Origin: Burkholderia plantarii
Lineage (GTDB): Bacteria; Pseudomonadota; Gammaproteobacteria; Burkholderiales; Burkholderiaceae
NCBI RefSeq assembly: GCF_001411805.1
Contig: NZ_CP007212.1
Coordinates: 3,286,001 to 3,350,000 of the forward strand
DNA: 64,000 nt
Direction of reading: 5' to 3'
Below the pieces are notes generated by a model, which had not been told where the DNA came from, did not search any database, and saw only the letters and a program-made list of their open reading frames with translations. Shown here piece after piece: positions 1 through 9,563 of this stretch (positions are counted from its first letter, which is position 1; each line of letters opens with the position of its first letter). The translations under genes were made by a program, and so were the position numbers.

Positions 1-2
1 AG

Positions 3-587
3 GGCGCGGCCGACGAGCTGGACCTGCCCGGCACGATCCGCAGCACCGCCGCGAACGCCGGCTGGCTCGACCTGCGGATGGTGCCCGAGCGGCACAACAA
101 CGTGAAGGTGCTGATGCTGCTCGACGTGGGCGGCTCGATGGACGATCACATTGCCCGCACCGAGGAACTGTTCTCGGCGGCGAAGGCCGAGTTCAAGCAT
201 CTCGAGTTCTACTATTTCCACAACTGCGTCTACGACTTCCTCTGGAAGCACAACCGCCGCCGCCACGCGGAACGCACCCCCACCTGGGACATCCTTCACA
301 AGTTCACGCCCGACACCAAGCTGATCTTCGTCGGCGACGCCACCATGAGTCCCTACGAGGTGGTGCAGCCGGGCGGCTCGGTCGAGTACAACAACCCCGA
401 GGCCGGCGCGGTGTGGCTGCGCCGCCTCGCCGACCAGTTCCCGCATCACGCCTGGCTCAATCCCGAGCCCGAACGGCTCTGGGAATACCGGCAGTCGATC
501 GCGATCATCCGCGACCTGCTCGGCACGCGGATGTACCCGCTCACGCTCGCCGGACTGGAAGCCGCGATGCGCCAGTTGAGCAAATAG
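3..587 (+). CDS. VWA-domain protein (CoxE-like), 5' truncated
   Basis: The reading frame is already open at the window edge, so only the last 194 residues are present. They carry a von Willebrand factor A fold: a hydrophobic strand (VKVLMLLDVGGSM) provides the MIDAS metal-site DxGxS, and a second strand (KLIFVGDATMS) supplies another MIDAS-type segment. Proteins of this kind (COG3552/CoxE group) usually sit next to a MoxR-type AAA ATPase and act with it in metal-dependent protein remodelling. That partner would lie upstream of the window and cannot be checked. The substrate is unknown. The C-terminus ends normally with a TAG stop. Confidence 0.8.
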   Translation, partial: GAADELDLPGTIRSTAANAGWLDLRMVPERHNNVKVLMLLDVGGSMDDHIARTEELFSAAKAEFKHLEFYYFHNCVYDFLWKHNRRRHAERTPTWDILHKFTPDTKLIFVGDATMSPYEVVQPGGSVEYNNPEAGAVWLRRLADQFPHHAWLNPEPERLWEYRQSIAIIRDLLGTRMYPLTLAGLEAAMRQLSK

Positions 588-743
588 CGGCGTCGTTCCC
601 TTTTTCTCCGGACAGCCTGACGCCTTTTTCGCGTTTCCGCCTTTTTCCGCTCTTCCGTTTTTCCACGCCGGCGTGCATTCTGCTACGTTCGCCGCGGCGC
701 CCGATCCGTTGTTGCCGCCCCGCCTCTCCGGAGTTCTCGCCAC

Positions 744-1955
744 ATGAATTCGTCCCACGCGCCAGGCACGCCGCCCGCCGCTTCCCCTTCGCGTTTCTTC
801 GCGGATACCTCGGTGTCCGCGCTCGTCGCCGGCTTCGTCGCGATGATGACGGGCTACACCAGCGCGCTCGTGCTGATGTTCCAGGCCGGCCGCGCCGCGC
901 ACCTGAGCGACGCGCAGATCTCGTCGTGGATCTGGGCGCTGTCGATCAGCATGGGCCTGACCACGGTCGGCCTGTCGCTGCGCTACCGCGCGCCGATCGT
1001 CACCGCGTGGTCGACGCCGGGCGCCGCGCTGCTGATCGCCTCGCTGCCGGGCGTGCCGTACCCCTACGCGATCGGCGCGTTCGTGGTCTGCGCGCTGCTG
1101 CTGACGGCGGTGGGCGTGAGCGGCGTGTTCGATGCGCTGATGAAGCGGATTCCGGCCGGCATCGCCTCGGCCCTGCTGGCCGGCATCCTGTTCGAGATCG
1201 GCATCGAGATCTTCCACGCCGCGCAGATCCAGCCCGCGCTCGTCATCACGATGTTCTTCACCTATCTGATGATCAAGCGCTTCGTGCCGCGCTACGCGAT
1301 CGTCACCACGCTCGCCGCGGGCACGGCCGTTGCGGGTTCGCTCGACCTGCTCGACTTCAGCCGCTTCCACGTCGCGCTCGCGCATCCCGTGCTGACCCTG
1401 CCGGCCTTCTCGGTTGCCTCGATCATCAGCATCGGGATTCCGCTGTTCATCGTCGCGATGGCGTCGCAGAACGTGCCCGGCATCGCCGTGCTGCGCGCCG
1501 ACGGCTATCGCACGCCGTCCTCGCCGCTGATCTCCACCACCGGCATCGCCTCGCTCGTGTTCGCGCCGTTCGGCTCGCACGGCATCAATCTCGCGGCGAT
1601 CACGGCGGCCATCTGCACCGGCCCCGAGGCGCACGCCGACCACGGCCGCCGCTACACCGCGGCGATCTGGTGCGGGCTGTTCTACCTGATCGCGGGCGTG
1701 TTCGGCGCGACCATCGCCGCGCTGTTCGACGCGCTGCCGAAGGCGCTGGTGGTGTCGGTGGCCGCGCTCGCGCTGTTCGGCTCGATCATGAGCGGCCTCG
1801 CCAACGCGATGCAGGAGGTCCGGCAGCGCGAGGCGGCACTCGTCACGTTCATGGTGACGGCCTCGGGGCTCACGCTGCTGTCGATCGGCTCGGCGTTCTG
1901 GGGGCTCGTGGCCGGCATCGCCACGCAGGTCATTCTGAACGCGCGGCGCGCCTGA
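744..1955 (+). CDS. benE: Benzoate/H+ symporter family protein BenE
   Basis: A 403-residue inner-membrane protein with about 12 hydrophobic segments. The family import benzoate or related aromatic acids by proton symport. Recognisable family blocks are the N-terminal segment VSALVAGFVAMMTGYTSAL, the conserved AWSTPGAALL motif near residue 93, and the late ASQNVPGIAVLRADGY block. Length matches the family (about 390-400). It stands alone: no benABCD catabolic genes are next to it, so the substrate assignment is by family only. The ATG lies downstream of a Pro/Arg-rich stretch that is not coding in this frame. Confidence 0.88.
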   Translation: MNSSHAPGTPPAASPSRFFADTSVSALVAGFVAMMTGYTSALVLMFQAGRAAHLSDAQISSWIWALSISMGLTTVGLSLRYRAPIVTAWSTPGAALLIASLPGVPYPYAIGAFVVCALLLTAVGVSGVFDALMKRIPAGIASALLAGILFEIGIEIFHAAQIQPALVITMFFTYLMIKRFVPRYAIVTTLAAGTAVAGSLDLLDFSRFHVALAHPVLTLPAFSVASIISIGIPLFIVAMASQNVPGIAVLRADGYRTPSSPLISTTGIASLVFAPFGSHGINLAAITAAICTGPEAHADHGRRYTAAIWCGLFYLIAGVFGATIAALFDALPKALVVSVAALALFGSIMSGLANAMQEVRQREAALVTFMVTASGLTLLSIGSAFWGLVAGIATQVILNARRA

Positions 1956-2149
1956 CGGCGCCAGCCCCCTCTCGCCCGGGACATCGCGAATCGCAGCGGC
2001 GCGTCACGGACGCGCCGGCGAATCGGGCCTAGAATAGGGGTTTACGGCAGCCGGGCCCACCCGGTCCGGCCGGCCCGCTTCGCCGCCGCGCGCCCCGCCG
2101 CGCGGCCCTTCGTCGAACCCGGCGCGCTGCGCCCATCCCACGACTCGCC

Positions 2150-3103
2150 ATGACTACCGCACTCGACCAGCTGAAGCAGTACACGACCGTCGTCGCCGAT
2201 ACCGGCGATTTCCAGCAGCTCGCGCAATACCAGCCGCAGGACGCGACCACCAATCCTTCGCTGATTCTGAAGGCGGTCCAGAAGGACGCCTACAAGCCGC
2301 TCCTCGAAAAGACCGTGCGCGACCACGCGGGCGAAACCACCGGCGTGATCATCGACCGCTTGCTGGTGGCGTTCGGCACCGAGATCCTCAAGCTGATCCC
2401 GGGCCGCGTCTCGACCGAGGTGGACGCGCGCCTGTCGTTCGACGCGCAGGCCTCGATCGACAAGGGCCGCGAGCTGATCCGTCTCTACGAAGCCGCCGGC
2501 ATCGGCCGCGAGCGCGTGCTGATCAAGCTCGCCTCGACCTGGGAAGGCGTGCGCGCCGCCGAGGTGCTGCAGAAGGAAGGCATCAAGTGCAACATGACGC
2601 TGCTGTTCTCGCTGGTGCAGGCCGCCGCCTGCGCCGAAGCGGGCGCGCAGCTGATCTCGCCGTTCGTCGGCCGCATCTACGACTGGTACAAGAAGCAGGC
2701 CGGCGCCGACTGGGACGAGGCGAAGAACGGCGGCGCGAACGATCCGGGCGTGCAGTCGGTGCGCCGCATCTACGCCTACTACAAGAAGTTCGGCTACAAG
2801 ACGGAGGTGATGGGCGCGAGCTTCCGCACCACCGGCCAGATCACCGAACTCGCCGGCTGCGACCTGCTGACGATCAGCCCCGACCTGCTGCAGAAACTGC
2901 ACGAGAGCAGCGAGAAGGTCGAGCGCAAGCTGTCGGCCGACCACGCCGGCGACGCGCCGGCCGATCGCGTGGCGATCGACGAATCGTCGTTCCGCTTCCA
3001 GCTCAACGACGACGCGATGGCCACCGAGAAGCTGGCCGAAGGCATCCGCGCGTTCGCCGCCGACGCGGTGAAGCTCGAGGGCCTGATCGAAGCGCTGCGC
3101 TGA
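2150..3103 (+). CDS. talB: Transaldolase
   Basis: Transaldolase (EC 2.2.1.2) of the non-oxidative pentose phosphate pathway. It transfers a dihydroxyacetone unit from sedoheptulose 7-phosphate to glyceraldehyde 3-phosphate in the cytoplasm. At 317 residues it matches the TalB-type (class I, long) enzymes. Visible signatures are [10 protein letters not shown] near residue 28, the Schiff-base lysine block [12 protein letters not shown] near residue 130, and the phosphate-binding [11 protein letters not shown] region. The gene is monocistronic and is followed by two strong hairpins. Confidence 0.96.
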   Translation: MTTALDQLKQYTTVVADTGDFQQLAQYQPQDATTNPSLILKAVQKDAYKPLLEKTVRDHAGETTGVIIDRLLVAFGTEILKLIPGRVSTEVDARLSFDAQASIDKGRELIRLYEAAGIGRERVLIKLASTWEGVRAAEVLQKEGIKCNMTLLFSLVQAAACAEAGAQLISPFVGRIYDWYKKQAGADWDEAKNGGANDPGVQSVRRIYAYYKKFGYKTEVMGASFRTTGQITELAGCDLLTISPDLLQKLHESSEKVERKLSADHAGDAPADRVAIDESSFRFQLNDDAMATEKLAEGIRAFAADAVKLEGLIEALR

Positions 3104-3108
3104 TCGAA

Positions 3109-3188
3109 GCGCGGCGCGGGCGGTGTTCGACCGCCCGCGCCGCGCGCCCGCCCCGCCTGAAGACGGCCGCCTCGCGCGGCCGTCTTCA
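3109..3188 (+). terminator. Tandem hairpins after talB
   Basis: Two inverted repeats follow the talB stop. The first has perfect 16-bp GC-only arms at 3109-3124 and 3130-3145 with a 5-nt loop. The second has 13-bp arms at 3158-3170 and 3176-3188. Neither is followed by a clear T run on the plus strand, so they may stabilise the transcript end or work with Rho rather than as classical intrinsic terminators. Confidence 0.55.
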
Positions 3189-3285
3189 CGTCCGCGCCGC
3201 GTTCGACGCACTACAATCGTCGAGGCGGCGCCATGCCGCGATCCGGTCTCATCAGTATGACGAATGATGTTTTCAGGAGACGACG

Positions 3286-3723
3286 ATGCAAGTTCAACCG
3301 TATCTGTTCTTCGGCGGACGCTGCGACGAGGCGATCGCGTTCTATCGCGACACGCTCGGCGCGCAGGTCCAGCTGCTGATGCGCTACCGCGACGCGCCGC
3401 CGAACCCCGACATGCCGGTCGACGCGGCCGCGGCCGACAAGGTGATGCACGCGAGCCTGCGCATCGGCGAATCGATGCTGATGTGCTCGGACGGCGATGT
3501 CCGGCAGGCCGCGCCGCAGGTCCACGACGGTTATTCGCTGTCGCTGAATCCCGCCACGCTCGACGAGGGGCGCCGCCGGTTCGACGCGCTCGCGGCCGGT
3601 GGCACGATCGTCATGCCGTTCGGCCCGACGTTCTGGGCGCTCGGTTTCGGCATGCTGCGCGACCGTTTCGGCGTCCACTGGATGATCAACGTCGAGGACC
3701 CGGCCGCGCGCCCCGTCGCATGA
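3286..3723 (+). CDS. VOC family protein, PhnB-like
   Basis: A 145-residue single-module protein of the vicinal oxygen chelate fold, in the PhnB / 3-demethylubiquinone-9 3-methyltransferase-like group. Features are the N-terminal strand PYLFFGGRCDEAIAFYRDTLG, typical of glyoxalase-like proteins, the central SLRIGESMLMCSDG, and the C-terminal FGVHWMINVEDP block, which is diagnostic of PhnB-type members. A good ribosome-binding site (aggaga) precedes the ATG. Members are rarely characterised, and the catalytic function is unknown. Confidence 0.85.
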   Translation: MQVQPYLFFGGRCDEAIAFYRDTLGAQVQLLMRYRDAPPNPDMPVDAAAADKVMHASLRIGESMLMCSDGDVRQAAPQVHDGYSLSLNPATLDEGRRRFDALAAGGTIVMPFGPTFWALGFGMLRDRFGVHWMINVEDPAARPVA

Positions 3724-3727
3724 AAAA

Positions 3728-3764
3728 ACGGGCCGCGGCATCGTTGCTGCGGCCCGCTTTCCAC
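3728..3764 (+). terminator. Terminator-like hairpin after the VOC gene
   Basis: A GC-rich hairpin (gggccgc...gcggccc arms with a short loop) directly follows the stop codon. It is bounded by an A run upstream and a short T-containing tail downstream, so it could serve this gene and also the convergent gene on the minus strand. Confidence 0.5.
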
Positions 3765-3855
3765 GCTTCGTGAACGCGCCGTCCTCTCCACGCGCGCCGT
3801 CCGAATGGTTGCGTGAACAACGATCCAGGCTGCGTGACGACACGCGCGAGATCGC

Positions 3856-4794
3856 TCAGATCGTGAACGTATTCCGATCGCCGCCGGCCGACGCGCGCAG
3901 CGCGTCCACCCACTTGTGCGCGGGCAGCTTCAGTTGGGCGCCGATCTGGTTCGCGCGCGCCTCGAGCTGCGCATACGGCACCGACAGCGCGGGGCCGGAG
4001 AACGCGAGCGCGATCCGGTTGCCGTCGTGGACTTCCGGCAGCGCGATCACGCGCTGGTCGAACGCCGTGTTCAGATGCTTCATGTTGCGCACGAAGCTCG
4101 GGTGATCGCCGAACAGGTTGATCGTCGCGATGCCGGCCTCGGTCAGGCAGGCGCGCGCCGCGCGATAGAACGCGACGGTGTCGAGCACCGGGCCGCGCGC
4201 GGTCGCGTCGTAGAGATCGATCTGCAGCGCGCCGATGGTGCCGCGGTTGGCCGCGTCGTTGACGAAATCCCAGGCGTCGGCCTCATGCACGCTCAGCCGC
4301 TCGTCGTCGGGCGGCATCGCGAACATCGTGCGCGCCGCCACGATCACGGCCGGATTCAGCTCGACGGCCTCGACCCGCGCGCGCGGCAGAAAGGCGTGCG
4401 CGAACTTGGTCAGCGCGCCGGTGCCGAGCCCGAGCTGGACGACGCGTTCGGGCGTTTCGAGGAACAGCAGCCACGCCATCATCTGCTGCGCGTATTCGAG
4501 TTCGATCGCGAGCGGCTTCGACAGCCGCATCGCGCCCTGCACCCACTCGGTGCCGAAATGCAGGTAGCGCACGCCCTGCTCCTCGGAGAACGTGACGGGT
4601 GCGAAGCGCGGCTTGCGCGGCGCCTCGATGACCGGCGCGTCGCTGAGGTCGTCGTGGTTCGCGCGCGACTTCAGGCGCGGATTGGCACGGGCGCCGGCAC
4701 GCTGCTGGGCGCGCTCGGCGCGGGCTTCGGGCCGCGCATCGTCGCGGCGAAACGCGCGCGCCTCGGCGGACGCGCGCTTGATCAGTCGGGTCAT
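3856..4794 (-). CDS. Spermidine synthase-like methyltransferase-fold protein
   Basis: A 312-residue protein with the spermine/spermidine synthase Rossmann fold. After a basic N-terminal 70 residues come the nucleotide-binding strand VVQLGLGTGALTKF, the acidic strand ARVEAVELNPAVI that ends in the ribose-binding Glu, and the DAWDF/LQIDLYDAT catalytic-loop region where classical enzymes carry the D-x-x-D pair. The polyamine contact residues are only partly recognisable, so it may be an aminopropyltransferase or a related SpeE-like protein. I chose the ATG at 4794 because the frame upstream lacks protein-like composition. Confidence 0.78.
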   Translation of the reverse strand: MTRLIKRASAEARAFRRDDARPEARAERAQQRAGARANPRLKSRANHDDLSDAPVIEAPRKPRFAPVTFSEEQGVRYLHFGTEWVQGAMRLSKPLAIELEYAQQMMAWLLFLETPERVVQLGLGTGALTKFAHAFLPRARVEAVELNPAVIVAARTMFAMPPDDERLSVHEADAWDFVNDAANRGTIGALQIDLYDATARGPVLDTVAFYRAARACLTEAGIATINLFGDHPSFVRNMKHLNTAFDQRVIALPEVHDGNRIALAFSGPALSVPYAQLEARANQIGAQLKLPAHKWVDALRASAGGDRNTFTI

Positions 4795-5041
4795 CTGGTA
4801 TTTCGCGCTGGGCGGCGCGACTCGGTGAAAAACGGCGGGAACGAGAGCATAGCATCGCTGGGCGAGGCAACCGGCTTCCGGTGTGACGGTCACGATCATC
4901 ACGGCCGTCTTGCAGGCCATCGTCGGCCTGATTAAAGATTCACAAGCCGCCACCGACATTGCCGAAGGGATGCGAAACCGGATTGCTCCGGGCCGCCTTC
5001 CCTGCCGTACCGGAATCGAACAATCACAAGAAAAATCCGCT

Positions 5042-5602
5042 ATGTCCAGCGTTATCCGCGCAGTCGGCCCGGGGGTGGCCGCCGCGCTGTTGAGCGCCTG
5101 CTCGATGCTCGCCCCGCCCTATGCACCCGCCGTCGACAACATCCAATCGCTGAAGAACGTCGCGCACGCCAACGCGAAAGTCGGCACGTTCGAATCACGT
5201 CCCGACGTCCGCAATCCGTATCCCGTTCCGCTACGCGCCGATGCCATGCGGTCGCCGGTCGGCAATTCGTTCGGCGACTACCTGGCCGACGCAATGACGC
5301 GGGAACTGCAGTTGGCCGGCAAGCTTGCCGCGCAGAGCGATGTCGAGATCAAGGCCACGCTGCTGGAAAACGACATTGACGTCGGCATGGCAACCGGCGC
5401 CGCGCGCCTGTCGGCACGCTTCGTCGTGCTGCGGGCCGGCGAGGTGCGTTTCGACAAGGTCAAGAGCGCGCACACGCAGTGGGATTCGACCTTCATGGGG
5501 GCGATCGCGATCCCCAAGGCGCGCGAGGAATATCCGCTCGCGGTGCAGAAGCTGCTGGGCGAACTGTACGCCGACCCGAGCTTTCTCGAAGCCATCCAAT
5601 AA
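5042..5602 (+). CDS. Lipoprotein, YajG-like candidate
   Basis: A 186-residue predicted lipoprotein: a short signal sequence ends in the lipobox LLSAC, with Cys20 as the lipidated residue. The mature part contains the pattern 'NSFGDYLADAMTRELQLAG...DVEIKATLLEND', which resembles YajG/LptE-type lipoproteins with a small alpha/beta fold, but I cannot assign a family firmly. It is followed after 33 bp by a second lipoprotein gene, so the two are probably co-transcribed and may act together at the outer membrane. Confidence 0.75.
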   Translation: MSSVIRAVGPGVAAALLSACSMLAPPYAPAVDNIQSLKNVAHANAKVGTFESRPDVRNPYPVPLRADAMRSPVGNSFGDYLADAMTRELQLAGKLAAQSDVEIKATLLENDIDVGMATGAARLSARFVVLRAGEVRFDKVKSAHTQWDSTFMGAIAIPKAREEYPLAVQKLLGELYADPSFLEAIQ

Positions 5603-5635
5603 CGTTACCAACCACAACGAGAGGAACCTGACGCA

Positions 5636-6223
5636 ATGACATTGATTCGCACGATCGCCGCCGCCGGCGTGGTGGCAGCCCTGTCAGGCTGCGCGCATGA
5701 AATTTCGCTGACCGGCGACACGAACAAGATTCCCGCCGTATCGACGCCGCCGCTCGAAAAGACGATCGGCCTCGTCATCACCGACGAGCAACTGGCGAGC
5801 GAGGCGGTCACGCCCGGCGGCGGTGGCGACAAGGTGAGCTATCACCCGTACCACGACCTCGAACTGCCGATCTACATCGGCCTCGGCCACGTGTTCAAGA
5901 ACGTCGCCAAGCTCAAGAGCGTTCCGGACGCAGCGACGATCCAGGCCAAGCATCTCGACTACGTGCTCACGCCGACCATCAAGACCACCTCGTCGTCGCC
6001 GAGCATCGTCACCTGGCCGCCCACCGATTTCTCGGTCACGCTCGCCTGCACCGTCACCGACCCGAACGGCCAGACGGTACTCACCGAAGACGTGACGGGC
6101 ACCGGCCACGCGGAGTTCAGCGAGTTCAAGCGCAACTTCGGGCTGTCCGGGCAACTGGCGACGGCCGATGCGGTCACCAAGCTGCAGGCGGCGCTGGCCA
6201 AGGCGCCCGAACTGCAGAAATAA
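5636..6223 (+). CDS. Lipoprotein of unknown function
   Basis: A 195-residue predicted lipoprotein with a lipobox (LSGC, Cys19) after a hydrophobic signal. The mature chain is beta-rich, with a Gly-rich loop (PGGGGDK) and a Thr/Ser-rich central segment. A clear Shine-Dalgarno (gagagga) lies about 10 nt upstream of the ATG. It is the distal gene of a two-lipoprotein unit with the preceding 186-residue lipoprotein. No family is recognised. Confidence 0.75.
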   Translation: MTLIRTIAAAGVVAALSGCAHEISLTGDTNKIPAVSTPPLEKTIGLVITDEQLASEAVTPGGGGDKVSYHPYHDLELPIYIGLGHVFKNVAKLKSVPDAATIQAKHLDYVLTPTIKTTSSSPSIVTWPPTDFSVTLACTVTDPNGQTVLTEDVTGTGHAEFSEFKRNFGLSGQLATADAVTKLQAALAKAPELQK

Positions 6224-6320
6224 GGAAGCGGAGCTGCCGGCCGGCTGCGCGATGCCAGGCGCGTCACACGCCGGCGCCGAGGCCCGGGCCGTTCAGCGGC
6301 CCGTGCGCGGCGCTCGACGC

Positions 6321-6815
6321 TCAATCCGCCGGCAGCAGCTCCCGCCAGGCAAGCAGCTTGTCCGCGTAGGGAACCGCCGCATAGGCCGGGCTGCTCGACG
6401 GCAGCCGCAGCAGCCGATAGCGCGCGCCGCGCTCGCCCAGCGCGCGCGTGCCGAGCTTCGCGGCCGTGCCGCCGTTGAACGCGATGGTGGTCAGGTTCGG
6501 CAGGGTGTCGACGAGCGCGACCAGATCGTTGCTGGCGTGATCGCGAATCCGGCTGTCGAGGCTGCCGATCCGCGTGGCCTCGGCCACCACGTCCCACAGG
6601 CCGACGCGGTGCCGCAGCAGCGTGTCGAGCCGGCTCGCGTAGTCGAGCGCGGCCAGTTCGATGCCGAGCACGTCGCCGAGCAGGCGCCAGAAACGGTTCT
6701 GCGGATGCGCGTAATACTGGCTTTGCGCCAGCGAGACCTCGCCCGGCAGGCTGCCGAGGATCAGCACGCGCGTGTGGGCATCGACCACCGGCGCAAAGCT
6801 GCGCTTGAGCGTCAC
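6321..6815 (-). CDS. DNA-deoxyinosine / uracil-DNA glycosylase family protein
   Basis: A 164-residue protein of the uracil-DNA glycosylase superfamily, hypoxanthine-DNA glycosylase branch (TIGR04274 type). It is expected to excise deaminated bases. The N-terminal motif I is [27 protein letters not shown], given here in shortened form as [10 protein letters not shown] plus the [10 protein letters not shown] block; a late SSSPAYA motif forms the DNA-intercalating loop. The start is a GTG that overlaps the stop of ubiC in a GTGA arrangement, so translation is probably coupled to ubiC. Confidence 0.85.
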   Translation of the reverse strand: MTLKRSFAPVVDAHTRVLILGSLPGEVSLAQSQYYAHPQNRFWRLLGDVLGIELAALDYASRLDTLLRHRVGLWDVVAEATRIGSLDSRIRDHASNDLVALVDTLPNLTTIAFNGGTAAKLGTRALGERGARYRLLRLPSSSPAYAAVPYADKLLAWRELLPAD

Positions 6816-7456
6816 GGCCGGACGTCCCGCCGATGCGATCGCAGGTCGTGCGTGCCGCGCGCGCCGGCAGGCTCGTTGTCGCTACCCATCACATGCCGCC
6901 ACAAGCCCGGCAGCATGCATTCGGTGACCATCAATGGCGCCCGATGCCGCTCGAACACCGAGCGCCGCGCGACGAACGCATGCGGCGGCGTTTCACCGGC
7001 GGGCAGCGCGCGCGCCGCGAGCGCATGCAGCGGATGCCCGGCGATCACGCGCCGGCTCACGAGCGCCGAGCGCCCGACCTGCGGGTCGCTGTAGAGCAGC
7101 TCGGCGAGCGGCCGCGTGCGCAGCCGCCGGATCGCCTGCCAGACGCCGCGGCTCGCGCCGAGCGGCGTCAGGCTGTGCGCGGCCACGCAAGGCTCGCCGT
7201 CGACGCTGAGCACCACCTCGCGTACCCAGCACGCGGTGCGCGAGGCGCCGCCCAGCGCGGCCGGCTCGTCGGCCCACGGCGCGGCCACCGTCTCGCGCGT
7301 CACGGCCACGCTGACCTTGCCGAGCGTGGCGAGATGCGCGGTCAGCGAGCCGCCGCGCGTGAGCCAGTCCTTCTGCGCGGCCGCGAGGCCGGGGCGCGGG
7401 GTGGCGCACCAGCTCGCGTCGGCCGCGCCGAATTGCAGGCGCGGCACGCGTGTCAC
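6812..7456 (-). CDS. ubiC: Chorismate--pyruvate lyase UbiC
   Basis: About 214 residues. The enzyme releases pyruvate from chorismate to give 4-hydroxybenzoate, the first committed step of ubiquinone synthesis. Family features are [12 protein letters not shown] near residue 32 and [18 protein letters not shown], with the basic and Glu residues of the product-binding cavity. The frame remains open upstream into htpG, but the upstream part is Arg/Ala-rich noise. I chose the GTG at 7456 because it overlaps the htpG TGA (GTGA) and gives the usual family N-terminus. It also overlaps the downstream glycosylase by 4 bp. Confidence 0.87.
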   Translation of the reverse strand: MTRVPRLQFGAADASWCATPRPGLAAAQKDWLTRGGSLTAHLATLGKVSVAVTRETVAAPWADEPAALGGASRTACWVREVVLSVDGEPCVAAHSLTPLGASRGVWQAIRRLRTRPLAELLYSDPQVGRSALVSRRVIAGHPLHALAARALPAGETPPHAFVARRSVFERHRAPLMVTECMLPGLWRHVMGSDNEPAGARGTHDLRSHRRDVRP

Positions 7457-9351
7457 GCGCCGCGCGCGAGCAGCAGCGAGTTGGTGCGCTTGACGAACGC
7501 GGCAGGGTCCTCCAGCGCGCCGCCTTCGGCGAGCAGCGCCTGGTCGAGCAGCAGGTGGCACCAGTCGGCGAAGTCGGCGCCGTCGGTGTCCAGCTGCTTG
7601 ATCAGCGCGTGGTCGGGGTTGATCTCGAGGATCGGCTGCATCGACGGCGCCTGCTGGCCGGCCGCCTTCAGCATGCGCTGCAGGTAGCCGCTCATGTCGT
7701 TATCGTCGGCCACCAGGCAGGACGGCGAGTCGGTCAGGCGGAACGTCACGCGCACGTCCTTCACCTTGTCGCCGAGCGTTTCCTTGATCTTCTCGACCAC
7801 CGGCTTCATCGCCTCGCCGGTTTCCTCCTGCGCCTTCTTTTCCTCGTCGCCGATCGCGCCGAGGTCGAGGTCGCCGCGCGCCACGCTCGCCAGCGGCTTG
7901 CCGTCGAACTCGTTCAGGTACGAGAGCAGCCACTCGTCGACGCGGTCGGTCAGCAGCAGCACTTCCACGCCCTTCTTGCGGAACACTTCCAGGTGCGGGC
8001 TGTGGGTCGCGGCCAGCCACGTGTCGGCCGTCACGTAGTAGATCTTCGACTGCTCGGGCTTCATGCGCGCGACGTAGTCGGCCAGCGACACGTTCTGCTC
8101 GGCGGTCTCGCCGTGCGTCGAGGCGAAGCGCAGCAGCTTGGCCACGCGCTCGCGGTTCGCGTGGTCCTCGCCGACGCCTTCCTTCAGCACCTGGCCGAAC
8201 TCGGTCCAGAACGTCTTGTACTTCTCCTTGCCGGCATCGTCCTCGGCGTTGGCCAGCTCCTCGAGCATCGACAGCACGCGCTTGGTCACGCCGTCGCGAA
8301 TCGTGCGCACGTCGCGGCTTTCCTGCAGGATTTCACGCGAGACGTTGAGCGGCAGGTCGGCCGAATCGACGATCCCCTTCACGAAGCGCAGGTACTGCGG
8401 CAGCAGCTGCTCGGCGTCGTCCATGATGAACACGCGCTTCACGTACAGCTTCAGGCCGCCGCGATAGTCGCGGTTCCACAGATCGAACGGCGCGTGCGCG
8501 GGCAGGTACAGCAGCTGCGTGTACTCGCTGCGGCCCTCGACGCGGTTGTGGGTCCAGGCGAGCGGGTCCTGATGGTCGTGCGCGACGTGCTGGTAGAACT
8601 GCTTGTACTGCTCCTCGCTGACGTCCTGCTTCGAACGGGTCCAGAGCGCGCTCGCCTGGTTGATGGTCTCGTCCTCGTCCTTCTCGACCATCTCGCCCTT
8701 TTCCTGGTCCCACTCTTCCTGCTTCATCAGGATCGGCAGGCCGACGTGGTCCGAGTACTTGCGGATGATCGACTTCAACTGGTGCGACGAGAGCAGGTCG
8801 TCCTCGCCCTCGCGCAGATGCAGCGTGATGGTGGTGCCGCGCTGCGCGCGCTCGATCGCGTCGACCGTGAAGTCGCCCTCGCCCGCGCTTTCCCAGCGCA
8901 CGCCTTCGCTGGCAGGGGTGCCGGCGCGGCGCGTCTCGACCGTGATGCGGTCGGCGACGATGAAGCCCGAGTAGAAGCCCACGCCGAACTGGCCGATCAG
9001 CGCGGCGTCGCGCTGCTGGTCGCCCGAGAGCTTCGAGAAGAATTCCTTGGTGCCCGAGCGCGCGATCGTGCCGAGGTTCGCGATCGCCTCGTCGCGGCTC
9101 ATGCCGATGCCGTTGTCGTCGATCGTGATGGTGCGCGCGGCCTTGTCGAAGCCGATGCGGATCCGCAGGTTCGGATCGTTCTCGTAGAGCGCGCCGTTCT
9201 CGAGCGCCTCGAAACGGAGCTTGTCGGCTGCGTCGGACGCGTTCGACACCAGTTCGCGAAGGAAGATTTCCTTGTTGCTGTACAGCGAATGGATCATCAG
9301 ATGGAGGAGTTGCTTGACCTCCGCCTGGAAGCTCATCGTTTCATGTGCCAT
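7453..9351 (-). CDS. htpG: Molecular chaperone HtpG (Hsp90)
   Basis: A 632-residue bacterial Hsp90. The N-terminal GHKL ATPase domain shows [18 protein letters not shown], with the catalytic Glu and Mg-binding Asn; [13 protein letters not shown]; and [15 protein letters not shown]. Middle and C-terminal dimerisation domains follow to the end. The start at 9351 gives the canonical N-terminus [16 protein letters not shown]. The same frame runs open far upstream on this strand, but that stretch is antisense-like composition over the neighbouring gene. The stop overlaps the ubiC start (GTGA), which makes htpG the leader of a three-gene unit. Confidence 0.97.
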   Translation of the reverse strand: MAHETMSFQAEVKQLLHLMIHSLYSNKEIFLRELVSNASDAADKLRFEALENGALYENDPNLRIRIGFDKAARTITIDDNGIGMSRDEAIANLGTIARSGTKEFFSKLSGDQQRDAALIGQFGVGFYSGFIVADRITVETRRAGTPASEGVRWESAGEGDFTVDAIERAQRGTTITLHLREGEDDLLSSHQLKSIIRKYSDHVGLPILMKQEEWDQEKGEMVEKDEDETINQASALWTRSKQDVSEEQYKQFYQHVAHDHQDPLAWTHNRVEGRSEYTQLLYLPAHAPFDLWNRDYRGGLKLYVKRVFIMDDAEQLLPQYLRFVKGIVDSADLPLNVSREILQESRDVRTIRDGVTKRVLSMLEELANAEDDAGKEKYKTFWTEFGQVLKEGVGEDHANRERVAKLLRFASTHGETAEQNVSLADYVARMKPEQSKIYYVTADTWLAATHSPHLEVFRKKGVEVLLLTDRVDEWLLSYLNEFDGKPLASVARGDLDLGAIGDEEKKAQEETGEAMKPVVEKIKETLGDKVKDVRVTFRLTDSPSCLVADDNDMSGYLQRMLKAAGQQAPSMQPILEINPDHALIKQLDTDGADFADWCHLLLDQALLAEGGALEDPAAFVKRTNSLLLARGA

Positions 9352-9563
9352 GGGCGTATTCCCGTTGCTGGATGGGTTGAATGGATGTCCGGTGGCGCCG
9401 CGCGGCCCCGCGCGCGAGGCGCGGTGCGCGGGGCCGGATCGGGCGCCGAATCCGTCTTCGGGCACCGAAATGGGGCCGGCCGCGGCGATTTCAAGACCCT
9501 GCCGCCGACAATGTCTTGCCGCCAGGGCGCCCGCCAGCCAATTCGGGGCGCGGGCCGCCACCG

